Assembly: GCA_946186895.1 (NCBI GenBank)
Contig: CAMHOW010000010.1
Coordinates: forward strand, 1 to 52,919
From: an uncultured Fibrobacter sp.
Lineage (GTDB): Bacteria; Fibrobacterota; Fibrobacteria; Fibrobacterales; Fibrobacteraceae
Direction of reading: 5' to 3'
Length of the DNA: 52,919 nucleotides
Shown here: piece after piece, positions 1 to 7,248 of the stretch
How the letters are laid out: every line of letters starts with the position of its first letter
How positions within the stretch are numbered: the first letter of the stretch is position 1
Notes under the pieces: generated by a model
The model's database searches: none
Told to the model about the DNA's origin: nothing
The model's input: only the letters and a program-made list of their open reading frames with translations
Position numbers and translations under genes: made by a program

Positions 1-29
1 ACCTTTTCCGAAAGTTCCTGAATATCCAT
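1..29 (-). CDS. Start of an unidentified gene running off the left edge
   Basis: On the minus strand an ATG at 29-27 opens a frame reading MDIQELSEK to the window edge. A GAGGT ribosome-binding site lies about nine bases upstream, and an A+T-rich stretch containing TATACA lies beyond it. Nine residues are too few to name a family. The site is called because the start, its spacing and the ribosome-binding site agree. Confidence 0.5.
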
Positions 30-103
30 GCGATTTTACCTCTATGTATATTTTACAAAATTTCAACGACCTCCGTTTTTCGAATATCATCGTTCGTCAG
101 CAA

Positions 104-131
104 GACGAGAGACGAGAGACGAGAGACGAGA
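104..131. repeat. Four tandem copies of the heptamer GACGAGA
   Basis: Four exact, uninterrupted copies of GACGAGA are visible. A further loose GTAGG-type repetition follows at about 185-215. Such short arrays can vary in copy number by slippage. No function can be assigned. Confidence 0.9.
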
Positions 132-226
132 GCTTTTTTCGGATTTTAAGATACAAAATTCCACGAAAAAAGGCAAATGGTGGGAGTAGTCAGTAGGAAG
201 TAGGCGGTAGGATGTGTCACAAATGT

Positions 227-264
227 GTCATCCTGAGCAAGCGCAGCGCGCCGAAGGATCTCTA
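227..264. repeat. Dispersed-type intergenic repeat, GTCATCCTGAGC...GAAGGATCTC
   Basis: The stretch begins GTCATCCTGAGC and ends CGAAGGATCTCTAG around a palindromic GCGCAGCGCGC core. This word pair is recognised from intergenic repeats in many bacterial genomes. It occurs once in this window, so repetitiveness is inferred from recognition and not shown here. Confidence 0.5.
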
Positions 265-425
265 GTTGACATTAGCAGTGATTAGGAGGGGGAAGCCTCC
301 CCCTGGTTGCTGTTTCGCCAGGCATTGTGCGAAACAAGGTTGGTGAGCCTGTCGAACCATCCACCACCCCCTCGCCTAGGGGGACACCCCCTAACACCCC
401 CGAAGACCTAAGAATAAATCCTTTA

Positions 426-1286
426 TTAATCTAACTCTCGAATTTTCACTTTTTGCACATCTAAAGAATCTCTCAATTCTCTAATCTTTATTAATTCATC
501 CTCTCTATTTTCTTTATTATCCACACCTTGCTGTTCGTTTTCGTGCATTTGCTGTTTCAGTTGTCGTTTTTGCGTTTTTATTTCCTGACTCAACATCGCT
601 CGCTTTTTCAGGGCTGCCTTCAATTCCCGTCGTCTTTGTTTTTCTTCTTCTGTTCTTTCTTTCACAACATAGAATTGATAATTCATCATAAAATAGAACC
701 GATTGTTCGGACTCTTAATTTCTCTGCCATATCGAAATTCTAAAGAGAAGTTCATAAACGTCATATAAGCACCCATACCAAATTCATTGTAATAATCGGA
801 TGCGCCACCATACATATTAGGATCGCTTACGTCATATGCATTGCGAGAAAAATGCTCGCTAAGACCTATTCTAAAATTGTCGCCTACAGGAAGTTCTTCA
901 ATTAGCATTATTCCTCCAGCAAACGGACTGTCTTCAGATGAAATTGGTTTAGTAAAACCTGCCCATCCTTGCATCCCAAAATACTTATAATTGAATCCCA
1001 ATACACCTCTAGGAATGATATTTTCGAACGATACTCCAATCATTGCAAAATTGAAGAATTTACCTAATGCAGAAAAATCCAAATTCCAATATCCCTCTTG
1101 ATGAAAAGAATCCTCGACCCTTCTTTTTTCAAGGTTATCTCCAGCTCTTGCCGTAGCTCCGATTGTAAGAGAGCCTCCATTCTTTTTCATATTCATAAAC
1201 TGCGCAGCAGAAGGCGGATGATTAGAACACCCCGCAAGCAGCAGGGCGCACGCCATTAACACAATCCATAAAATTCCGCGAGCCAT
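426..1286 (-). CDS. Outer-membrane-type lipoprotein, coiled-coil C-terminus (copy A)
   Basis: A 286-residue protein. It has a lipoprotein signal peptide (MARGILWIVLMACALLLAGC) with Cys at about residue 20, so it should be lipidated and anchored in an envelope membrane. The middle, about residues 70-210, is rich in Gly and aromatic residues and alternates like outer-membrane strands. Residues from about 212 to the end are charged Lys/Glu/Arg heptads that predict a coiled coil. The family is not recognised. It is a paralogue of the broken gene at 2104-3008: signal peptide, central segment and the EEKQRRRELK stretch match closely, and the upstream sequence is also shared (1287-1360 versus 3009-3085), so gene and promoter were duplicated together. 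Confidence 0.85.
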   Translation of the reverse strand: MARGILWIVLMACALLLAGCSNHPPSAAQFMNMKKNGGSLTIGATARAGDNLEKRRVEDSFHQEGYWNLDFSALGKFFNFAMIGVSFENIIPRGVLGFNYKYFGMQGWAGFTKPISSEDSPFAGGIMLIEELPVGDNFRIGLSEHFSRNAYDVSDPNMYGGASDYYNEFGMGAYMTFMNFSLEFRYGREIKSPNNRFYFMMNYQFYVVKERTEEEKQRRRELKAALKKRAMLSQEIKTQKRQLKQQMHENEQQGVDNKENREDELIKIRELRDSLDVQKVKIRELD

Positions 1287-1362
1287 TGTCTACAAAATAG
1301 AATATCTAGGCAAAAACTGGATTCATTCCATCCAACAATTCGCAAGCTTCATCAAATAAAAC

Positions 1363-1394
1363 GAACCATTTTCCCAGCACCGGGAAAATGGTTC
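1363..1394 (-). terminator. Hairpin terminator after the toxin relic
   Basis: Perfect 13-base arms, GAACCATTTTCCC at 1363-1375 and its complement at 1382-1394, enclose a six-base loop. Read on the minus strand the stem is followed by GTTTTATTT, as in an intrinsic terminator. It lies just beyond the stop codon of the broken toxin gene. Confidence 0.7.
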
Positions 1395-1400
1395 ACTCTA

Positions 1401-1785
1401 TCAACGCACTAATTTTGCCCATTCGGGAATATCGTCTGAATACTGCTTTATGAGCTTGCCCTCCGCTTTACGGAATAGCAACCTAGCATCAACTCCATCA
1501 ACGGAGTTATCATAGATATAAAGTCTATCTACAAGTTCCGAAATGCACTTACAGTTGAAAATTGACTTCTGATATCGAGAAATAATTTTTGTAATAGGAA
1601 CATCGTGGCCGCCCTACATCACACGTTTAGCAATTCTTGCCGCGTTAATAGAGGGATGGTTCGTTGCAACAAAGAAAACACGAATAAAGTAACCCAAATC
1701 TTTAGCGCGTTTGATAGGTTGTCTTACCCGAACCATTCGGTCCAGCAATAACAATTAGTACAGGTCGATGTTCTGTCGGTGACAT
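1401..1785 (-). pseudogene. Relic of a zeta-toxin-family (COG4185-like) P-loop kinase
   Basis: Read on the minus strand from ATG 1785, the start gives MSPTEHRPVLIVIAGPNGSG then KTT, a Walker A loop typical of zeta-type toxins, and then hits TAA. One frame over, the text resumes at IKRAKDLGYFIRVFFVATNH and continues through INAARIAKRV to GGHDVP, KIISRYQKS, LYIYDNSVDG and EDGKLIKQY-like C-terminal words (here AEGKLIKQYSDDIPEWAK), ending at TGA 1403-1401. The junction ACAACC/TATCAAACG lacks the central part of the fold and shifts the frame. A TAG also stands directly before GGHDVP, where the family usually has Glu or Gln. The gene therefore has an internal deletion, a frameshift and a nonsense codon and cannot make toxin. 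Family assignment comes from remembered motif order. Confidence 0.85.
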
Positions 1786-1787
1786 AA

Positions 1788-1961
1788 TTATCGAATGGTT
1801 GCTATAGCACGTTTGATTTCATCAAAATAACGGGCTGTTGCCTCTGCATCAGCCTTACGGGCATCGTCAAAAGCCTCCTTCATCAACTGCGCAAGGAGTT
1901 CGTCCGAAGGTTCTTCGGTGCTCGTCAACTTATACGTATCTAATGTCATAGATTCGGGCAT
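1788..1961 (-). CDS. Small putative antitoxin of the zeta-type pair
   Basis: A 57-residue acidic, Glu/Asp/Ala-rich protein. It begins MPESMTLDTYKL and ends EIKRAIATIR, mostly predicted helix. The ATG at 1961 is chosen because GGAG lies about twelve bases upstream; a start six codons earlier (MEWRHF) is possible. The stop is two bases before the ATG of the toxin relic, the usual compact antitoxin-then-toxin order. Small partners of this length are common upstream of COG4185-type toxins. The frame is intact although its toxin is broken, so it is an orphan that might still neutralise a related toxin elsewhere. Function is inferred from position and size. Confidence 0.65.
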   Translation of the reverse strand: MPESMTLDTYKLTSTEEPSDELLAQLMKEAFDDARKADAEATARYFDEIKRAIATIR

Positions 1962-2103
1962 AAAATGTCTCCACTCCATAATATATACAAATCGAGCCTC
2001 AAAGGCAAGCCCTTTGCAACCCGCAAAGCGGTAAAACACACATAAATTTGGCAAGCGACGATTGCCAAATCGGGCAAACAGAGCCTGCCCAATCTTAAAA
2101 AAA

Positions 2104-3008
2104 TCAAAAGTCAAAGCGTTTTGCGTTTTTTAATTCTCGAACTTTCATTTTCTGCTGATCCGCAGCCCTTCTCAATTCCTGAAGCTGCCGTTTCTCTTCT
2201 TCAATTTCTTCTTCGGTAACAGACCCCTGATTCTCCTTTGTTCGAATAAGCCTCTTCACTTTTTCCTTTCGCACATTCAATTCCGAACGCAGCACCTCGT
2301 ACCGATTCAATGCTCTTTTCAATTCCCGACGACGTTGTTTTTCTTCTGGAGTTTTTTCCTTCAAACCAAACAAGTAATTCAGCGTAAAATAAAAACGATT
2401 GTTGGATTTCCCTATTTCCCGCCCATAACGGTATTCCAACGAAGCACCCCAAAAAGAAACATAAGCACCGACACCATATTCACCAAAAGCATCAGCAGAC
2501 CAAAAACTAACACCACCCAAATTTTCATCGACCTTATAGACATTACGCGAAATATGTTCACTGGCACCTATTCTAAACTTTTCAGTTATCGGCAGTTCCT
2601 CTATTAGCATTACACCCCCATAAAACGAGCCTCCGCGTCCATAGCGTTCTTCCACTGCTCCCATCCCAGTCCAAGCCCATCCTTGCAATCCGACATACTG
2701 ACTAAGAAAACCTGCATGCAAATTGGGAGTAAAATTTTCAAGAGATAAACCGAACACACCATAATGGATGCGATAAAAAATGCAAGATCTAAATCCCTTG
2801 TTTCTTCAACACAAAAATAATCATTATGATCATAATTATTGCATTTTCCATCATAAAGATTACCTGTTCGCAGCGTTCCTCCAGAACCAAAGCCAAAACT
2901 TTTATTTTTCATATTCATGAACTGCGCCGCAGAAGGCGGATGGTTCGAGCACCCCGCATACAGCAGGGCGCACACCGCCAAGACAATCCATAAAATTCCG
3001 CGAGCCAT
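2104..3008 (-). pseudogene. Frameshifted outer-membrane-type lipoprotein (copy B)
   Basis: The first part, from ATG 3008, encodes signal peptide MARGILWIVLAVCALLYAGC and continues to AFFIASIM near 2765. Similarity to copy A then switches to the neighbouring frame, which reads VFGLSLENF from 2757 and runs to 2104 with the strand-rich centre, EEKQRRRELK and a coiled-coil tail. In copy A the matching place reads without interruption (FAMIGVSFENI). One base missing at about 2758-2767 explains it: an added base would give SIYGVFGLSLEN. Both halves keep good coding character, so the lesion is recent or is a sequencing error. Confidence 0.85.
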
Positions 3009-3105
3009 TATCTACAAAATAGAATATCTAGGCAAAACCTGGATTCATCCCATCCGCCTATTCGCAAACTTTATCAAATAAAATAAACCTCTTTGCTTCT
3101 AGGAA

Positions 3106-3133
3106 GGAGATTCCGGGTCAAGCCCGGAATGAC
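3106..3133. repeat. Dispersed hairpin repeat, GGAGATTCCGGG...CCCGGAATGAC
   Basis: Arms ATTCCGGG (3110-3117) and CCCGGAAT (3123-3130) form a hairpin flanked by GGAG and GAC. A second version occurs at 4158-4185. Both lie upstream of minus-strand lipoprotein or barrel genes, or between such genes. Confidence 0.7.
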
Positions 3134-3200
3134 AAACGTAGCAGCGGACACGACAGGGTAAGAAAACAGATTATTTTCCCGGCTACCGGAAAAAGATCAT

Positions 3201-4058
3201 CTAATACATGTAAGACACCGAGAAATGGGTCCGCCAAATGTTCTTGACCGAAGCGGGAGAATGGGTAAGGTAAAACGTTTCTCCCACATTCAACAGAACA
3301 TGATCAAACAGAAATATAGTCGCCCCGGCGTATTGCGATAGAAAATACGGGAAATCAATGGTGATGTCGTAATCTTCGGGAATCTCGACATTTTCCAGAT
3401 AGAGAGAATTTCTGAATAGCCAAGGCTGATAAAAGCCCGTAGAAAAATTCAACGAAAAATGTTCCGTCACAAAGAGGCTTGAATAGGCGTACAGTCCGAA
3501 ATTGGCATTGTTGTAAGAATGTGTTTCTTCAAATTCTCCCATGAATACGTCATCATCATCAATATAAAGTTCATTTCTTACACTCAAATACTTTCCAGAA
3601 TAAGCAGCCTTATCCTTGGAATAGCCCAAGCGAGTTCCTACCCCAAATTCACCGACGAGAGAATTAAGCCCCGCAAAAAGAGTAACAGAAGGATATGGAT
3701 CAACCTCGACCCGGCCCCCTCCCAAGAAAACCCACCTCTTTACAAAAACATCCAACGACCCACTAAAAGGATTCTCTTTCAGTCGATATTCAAATTCAGC
3801 CCTTTCTTTCGAGAGCGATTTTCCAAAACGAAGAACATACCCCTCATTTTCAAGACCATCTAGAGGTATTGTTTCTTTATCCCCAATACTATACGCAACA
3901 TTCCCCTTGAAATAAACGGTATTCGGCATCACCCAGACGCCTTGTCCCCAAAACGGTTCGGGAAGATCAACATCAAACCTGCCCTTCGATACATTCGCTT
4001 CGTGAACGGAACAGCCATACAACAGAAACACTAACAAGATGAAAAATACGACTCTCAT
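3201..4058 (-). CDS. Outer-membrane-type lipoprotein, unrelated to copies A and B
   Basis: A 285-residue protein from ATG 4058; three upstream in-frame codons starting at a TTG are less likely. The signal peptide MRVVFFILLVFLLYGC has Cys at residue 16 in a lipobox. The remainder alternates hydrophobic and polar residues, with many Tyr, Phe and Gly and a terminal aromatic (HFSVSYMY), as expected for a beta-barrel outer-membrane protein. No family is recognised, and no sequence similarity to the neighbouring paralogue pair is visible beyond general composition. It appears to be a stand-alone gene. Confidence 0.75.
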   Translation of the reverse strand: MRVVFFILLVFLLYGCSVHEANVSKGRFDVDLPEPFWGQGVWVMPNTVYFKGNVAYSIGDKETIPLDGLENEGYVLRFGKSLSKERAEFEYRLKENPFSGSLDVFVKRWVFLGGGRVEVDPYPSVTLFAGLNSLVGEFGVGTRLGYSKDKAAYSGKYLSVRNELYIDDDDVFMGEFEETHSYNNANFGLYAYSSLFVTEHFSLNFSTGFYQPWLFRNSLYLENVEIPEDYDITIDFPYFLSQYAGATIFLFDHVLLNVGETFYLTHSPASVKNIWRTHFSVSYMY

Positions 4059-4157
4059 ACACCACAATGATAACTTATTTCTGGAACAAACAAATGCTTT
4101 TCGTCAGCTCATTTGCGAGCTTCATCTAACGAAACAGACAACTTCGCATCTGGAAAG

Positions 4158-4185
4158 GAGATTCCGGCTCGGAGGCCGGAATGAC
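4158..4185. repeat. Second copy of the ATTCCGG hairpin repeat
   Basis: Arms ATTCCGGC (4161-4168) and GCCGGAAT (4175-4182), preceded by GGAG and followed by GAC, match the element at 3106-3133 with compensating changes in the stem. A further repeat-like GAACAAGTTCAGGGTCGCAA word follows to about 4235. Confidence 0.7.
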
Positions 4186-4254
4186 AAAAACAGGATAGAG
4201 ATTGCTTCCCCTGAAACAAGTTCAGGGTCGCAATGACACTGTGCAATTGTCCGC

Positions 4255-4575
4255 TTACTTTTTCTTCTTCGGAGCAGGCAGTTCCGGCAACATGGCGTCG
4301 AGCAGGCGTACCAGCAGGCCGCTTTCTTCAATTTGTTCGTTAGTCACACGGAGCATGGGCTTTGCGCCATCGTAAGGCAACTGCTTTTTGGCGCCGGGGA
4401 GCATCGCCATAGCCGCAGCCACAGGCTTTACCAACAAGCGGTCATCGTAAATACCGCCGAAGATTTTCCCGTCAGCATAGAGGATGTATTCGCCCATCAT
4501 CTTGCGGGTGGTCACACGCAATTCGCCCTTGAACTGCTGCAGAACATGGTCACGGAACTTTTCAGAACTTGGCAT
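4255..4575 (-). CDS. TfoX N-terminal-domain protein
   Basis: A 106-residue protein from ATG 4575 (MPSSEKFRDHV), chosen because GGGGAG lies eight bases upstream. The words RKMMGEYILYADGKIFGG and DDRLLVKP match the TfoX N-terminal domain. In TfoX (Sxy) of Haemophilus this domain is part of a competence regulator, but stand-alone copies are common and their role is unknown. The tail ends in four Lys. It lies 14 bases downstream of the GNAT gene on the same strand, so the two are probably co-transcribed. Confidence 0.8.
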   Translation of the reverse strand: MPSSEKFRDHVLQQFKGELRVTTRKMMGEYILYADGKIFGGIYDDRLLVKPVAAAMAMLPGAKKQLPYDGAKPMLRVTNEQIEESGLLVRLLDAMLPELPAPKKKK

Positions 4576-4589
4576 ATTTTCTCCCCTAC

Positions 4590-5030
4590 CTACAATTCCT
4601 TTTCCATGTACACGCATTCGAATGTGTCATGATGGGCCTTGCCGCTCTCGTTGAAGCGGTAGCCCATTTTTTCATAGAAGCCCGCCGCATTCACGCGGCT
4701 CGAAATCTCGACCTTCTTAATTCCAGCTTCGCGCATCCATTTTTCAGCCTCGGCAACAACAGCCTGGCCTAAATGCTTGCCCCGGTATTCCGGCAGCACC
4801 ACGACACGCCCGATTTCGGCAACGCCATCGGTGGCATCACCCACTTCAAACCAGCGGCACGTAGCCACCGGGTAAATACCGTCCAGCGCCAGAATGTAAT
4901 GGCAGTTCTCGCCGTCATGCGAGTCAATTTCGGCATCCAGGGGAATCTGATACTTGTGCATCATCGCGGCCATGCGCACATAGTAAGCGCCAGCGCGTTC
5001 ACATTCCTTAGCTACCCGAATAATTTTCAT
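4590..5030 (-). CDS. GNAT-family N-acetyltransferase
   Basis: A 146-residue single-domain protein. It would transfer an acetyl group from acetyl-CoA to an amine of unknown identity. The acetyl-CoA loop is seen as VVVLPEYRGKHLGQAVV at about residues 76-92. Downstream, EISSRVNAAGFYEKMGYRF is the typical beta5/alpha4 segment of the fold. The start ATG 5030 lies seven bases after the stop of the upstream gene at 5038, so they likely share a transcript. The substrate cannot be read from the sequence. Confidence 0.85.
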   Translation of the reverse strand: MKIIRVAKECERAGAYYVRMAAMMHKYQIPLDAEIDSHDGENCHYILALDGIYPVATCRWFEVGDATDGVAEIGRVVVLPEYRGKHLGQAVVAEAEKWMREAGIKKVEISSRVNAAGFYEKMGYRFNESGKAHHDTFECVYMEKEL

Positions 5031-5037
5031 AATTCCC

Positions 5038-5814
5038 TTAGTAAACCGTGTCCATGCACTTGGTCACAAGTCCCATGAGAATCAGCTGAAACGATTCGCT
5101 GTTCTTGACAGAGGCCGCTATAAATGCCCTGAGAGTATATTCCTTTTTCAGCACGTTCAACAAGCACTGACTTGTAGACAGGGGAATGCCCTGTTGATTC
5201 AGGTACTTTATCAGGTGCTGCTCCACCTCTGGAGTAAATTTCTCGGGCACACATTCGATTACGTAATCTGCGCCCCACTTATCAGAAGTACCCGGCATTC
5301 CCTCTTCTTTAACCATCTTTACAAAACTGTCATAGTCCGCCACCATCCGGTCGTAAGCGCAACCGCAAACCTCACGGGCCATCTTGTCGCCAATCACGTC
5401 CTTCGCCTCGGGGGCGCACCCCTGCACAAAATCCTTCTTGGGCATCTGCTGCTTTATAGTATCAAAAAGCAGTTTTATATCTTCTTCAGAAAGTTCATTG
5501 GAGGCGGTGTTAAAAAGTTCACCCTCATCGCCACTCGTAAGAACGCAGCCCGTAGCGGCACTCACCATAAAGGTGAGAAAATCCGCATCCCCCGCGCCTT
5601 TCCTCATGCCCGCATAGTAATTCGAGAAGGCCTTTTCGCTATACTGGTTCTGCAGCTTGTCCAACACGCAGAGGCATTCCTTCTCATTGGCCCCTTGAGT
5701 ACAATCCTGCATAAAGGCCTTGCGGGTCGGCTCAGAATACCCGGCGGCGTAAGCCACGGCAGAAGCCAAAAGAACCCCCAGGAACAGGCCCAAAGAAGAC
5801 CTAGTATTCATCAT
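5038..5814 (-). CDS. Secreted Cys-rich protein with three similar segments
   Basis: A 258-residue protein from ATG 5814 (MMNTRSSLG), which overlaps the stop of the upstream lipoprotein gene by 14 bases and suggests translational coupling. The signal peptide ends near AVAYAAG, so the product is exported. Three segments each pair a leading Cys with a later Cys or Cys-x-Cys: DCTQGANEKECLC, GCAPEAKD...REVCGCAYDRM, and ECVPEKFTPEVE...TSQCLL. Each is followed by a helix of the form Lys/Asp-x-Tyr. This suggests a repeated small disulfide-bonded helical unit. The family is not recognised. Confidence 0.75.
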   Translation of the reverse strand: MMNTRSSLGLFLGVLLASAVAYAAGYSEPTRKAFMQDCTQGANEKECLCVLDKLQNQYSEKAFSNYYAGMRKGAGDADFLTFMVSAATGCVLTSGDEGELFNTASNELSEEDIKLLFDTIKQQMPKKDFVQGCAPEAKDVIGDKMAREVCGCAYDRMVADYDSFVKMVKEEGMPGTSDKWGADYVIECVPEKFTPEVEQHLIKYLNQQGIPLSTSQCLLNVLKKEYTLRAFIAASVKNSESFQLILMGLVTKCMDTVY

Positions 5815-7159
5815 CTTTTGCCGGATCATAACCACCTATCTTGACCATGTCTGTATAATAAAAATCAGCTGGCACAGAACCATCGGTATACGGAACAGAT
5901 TCAAAAATCTGAGCTAGGAGCAAGGTATCGTAAGGAACGCTACTATCGAATCCGAAATTGTTATAATCCAACTGCTCCCGGATTTGCCTTTCCTCGTCCA
6001 GAACGAAAGTCTTTACCCGGAAAGCAGCCAGAACCTGAACAGAATCCTTTTCCGTAGACGATGTAGGATCGTCATAAATGCTAGTGACAGGAATCTTGAT
6101 ATAGGTAAAGCCATCACCATTTTCTTCATAGCGGGCCACATGGCGGTATTCAACCTTCCCATCTTTTACAACCTTGGCCCAGATGTTATTGGTAAAGGCA
6201 TTTTCTCCCTGAACCTTCAAAAAGAGACTTCCTCCACGCCAATAAGCGCTTCCGATACGGAGCTTTCGGGCCACCTTGAAAGTCACAGGCTCGGTTTCGT
6301 ATTTCAGCGAATCTATTTTAGCAGGAACCATCCAACTTTGGTAAGTCAGCGCACAATTCAATGTGGCTGCCGTATCCCCCTGGAGAAAATTTTCAAGTTT
6401 TAAGCTATCATGCACCGCCACAAATGCGCTAGGATAGTGATAATCATCCTCGGCCTTTTTCTCGAAGGTCATATGCAAATCCATAGTATTGGTAGCGGTC
6501 TTCAAGAAGCACTTGGAATTCACGGTGTCGGCCCACACCTTGTAATCGGGCCAATAGTAAGCCGCATGAACCTTGGCAAAAAAATGTCCCCTGGGGTAAG
6601 GCAGGTCGAATCCCTGAGGATCAAACCCTAATTCGGTATAGGCAATCGCGCCAGGCTTTGTGGAGGGAACCAGAACATGGGTTTCACGAATATTTCCGCA
6701 CAACAGCGAATCCAACTGGATGGTAATGGTATGGGTCTGGTCATAGGCCTCCATAAAGTCCCGGGCCACAAACCCTGTACCATACGGAGTCGTCTCAACC
6801 CCGCCTTCCAAGGGCTTTCCGTCAAACAGAATTTTCGTATTGGAATAATTGCATACGGTAGTATCCTTAAAGGGAATTTCGACTAACGCCTGGGCCACAT
6901 AAGAGGTGATCTCGGTGGTATCAGCCATATCCGTAGTCATACGAGCACTTTGAATATATATTCTGTACCCGTCATTAGGCGTAAAGTCTAGGCGAATGGC
7001 TGTCGACCGACCATCGACGATACTGTCCATGATCTGGCGTTCCTCCATTTGTTTTTGGGCATTTCGGGAAATCTCCTCATCCGGCGATCCCGAAAAGTCG
7101 TCGGAACAGGCGGCAAAAAATAGCGAAACAAGTGAAATAAACGGGAAAAACTTTTTCAT
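5801..7159 (-). CDS. Large lipoprotein of unknown function
   Basis: A 452-residue protein from ATG 7159. The signal peptide MKKFFPFISLVSLFFAAC ends in a lipobox, and mature residues SDDFSGS follow, a typical start for lipoproteins of this group. The rest is dominated by predicted beta strands with many Tyr, Thr and Asp, like a stack of surface Ig-like or carbohydrate-binding modules, but no named domain is recognised. The stop overlaps the start of the Cys-rich protein gene, so the two are expressed together and may act together at the cell surface. The upstream region is shared with the divergent gene at 7249. Confidence 0.75.
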   Translation of the reverse strand: MKKFFPFISLVSLFFAACSDDFSGSPDEEISRNAQKQMEERQIMDSIVDGRSTAIRLDFTPNDGYRIYIQSARMTTDMADTTEITSYVAQALVEIPFKDTTVCNYSNTKILFDGKPLEGGVETTPYGTGFVARDFMEAYDQTHTITIQLDSLLCGNIRETHVLVPSTKPGAIAYTELGFDPQGFDLPYPRGHFFAKVHAAYYWPDYKVWADTVNSKCFLKTATNTMDLHMTFEKKAEDDYHYPSAFVAVHDSLKLENFLQGDTAATLNCALTYQSWMVPAKIDSLKYETEPVTFKVARKLRIGSAYWRGGSLFLKVQGENAFTNNIWAKVVKDGKVEYRHVARYEENGDGFTYIKIPVTSIYDDPTSSTEKDSVQVLAAFRVKTFVLDEERQIREQLDYNNFGFDSSVPYDTLLLAQIFESVPYTDGSVPADFYYTDMVKIGGYDPAKDDEY

Positions 7160-7212
7160 TCCACACCAAACATCGTTAGGCCTAATCAAATTTATAATTC
7201 CTTTCTTAAGTT

Positions 7213-7242
7213 TTGGATAATATAGTAAAAACAGATTATATT
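7213..7242 (+). promoter_or_regulatory. Promoter of the DUF4434 gene; implies a leaderless message
   Basis: TTGGAT (7213-7218) and TATATT (7237-7242) stand 18 bases apart. The ATG follows at 7249, only six bases after the -10 box, so transcription should begin at or next to the start codon. Confidence 0.6.
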
Positions 7243-7248
7243 TCTGTT

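Larger units (their letters stand above)
30..425. other. Intergenic stretch with repeats, no gene seen
   Basis: No credible reading frame was found. The stretch holds the heptamer tandem repeat at 104-131, a dispersed-type repeat at 227-264, a short G/C hairpin (arms 287-292 and 299-304), and C-rich sequence around 360-405 with repeated blocks of four to five C or G. It lies downstream of the lipoprotein gene ending at 426 and upstream of the gene leaving the left edge. It may supply that gene's promoter (A+T-rich 30-70) and a weak transcription stop. Confidence 0.5.

Noticed and set aside
104..131. Possible CRISPR array
   Set aside because: The units are seven bases long with no spacers and there are no cas genes. 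It is a simple tandem repeat. No CRISPR array was seen anywhere in the window.
1962..2114. Upstream extension of the antitoxin-like gene to 2114
   Set aside because: The extra residues are unlike the acidic body, and the good ribosome-binding site lies before the internal ATG at 1961.
5194..5844. Plus-strand frame opposite the Cys-rich protein gene
   Set aside because: It is antisense to two coupled minus-strand genes with clear signal peptides, and its peptide has no domain-like features.
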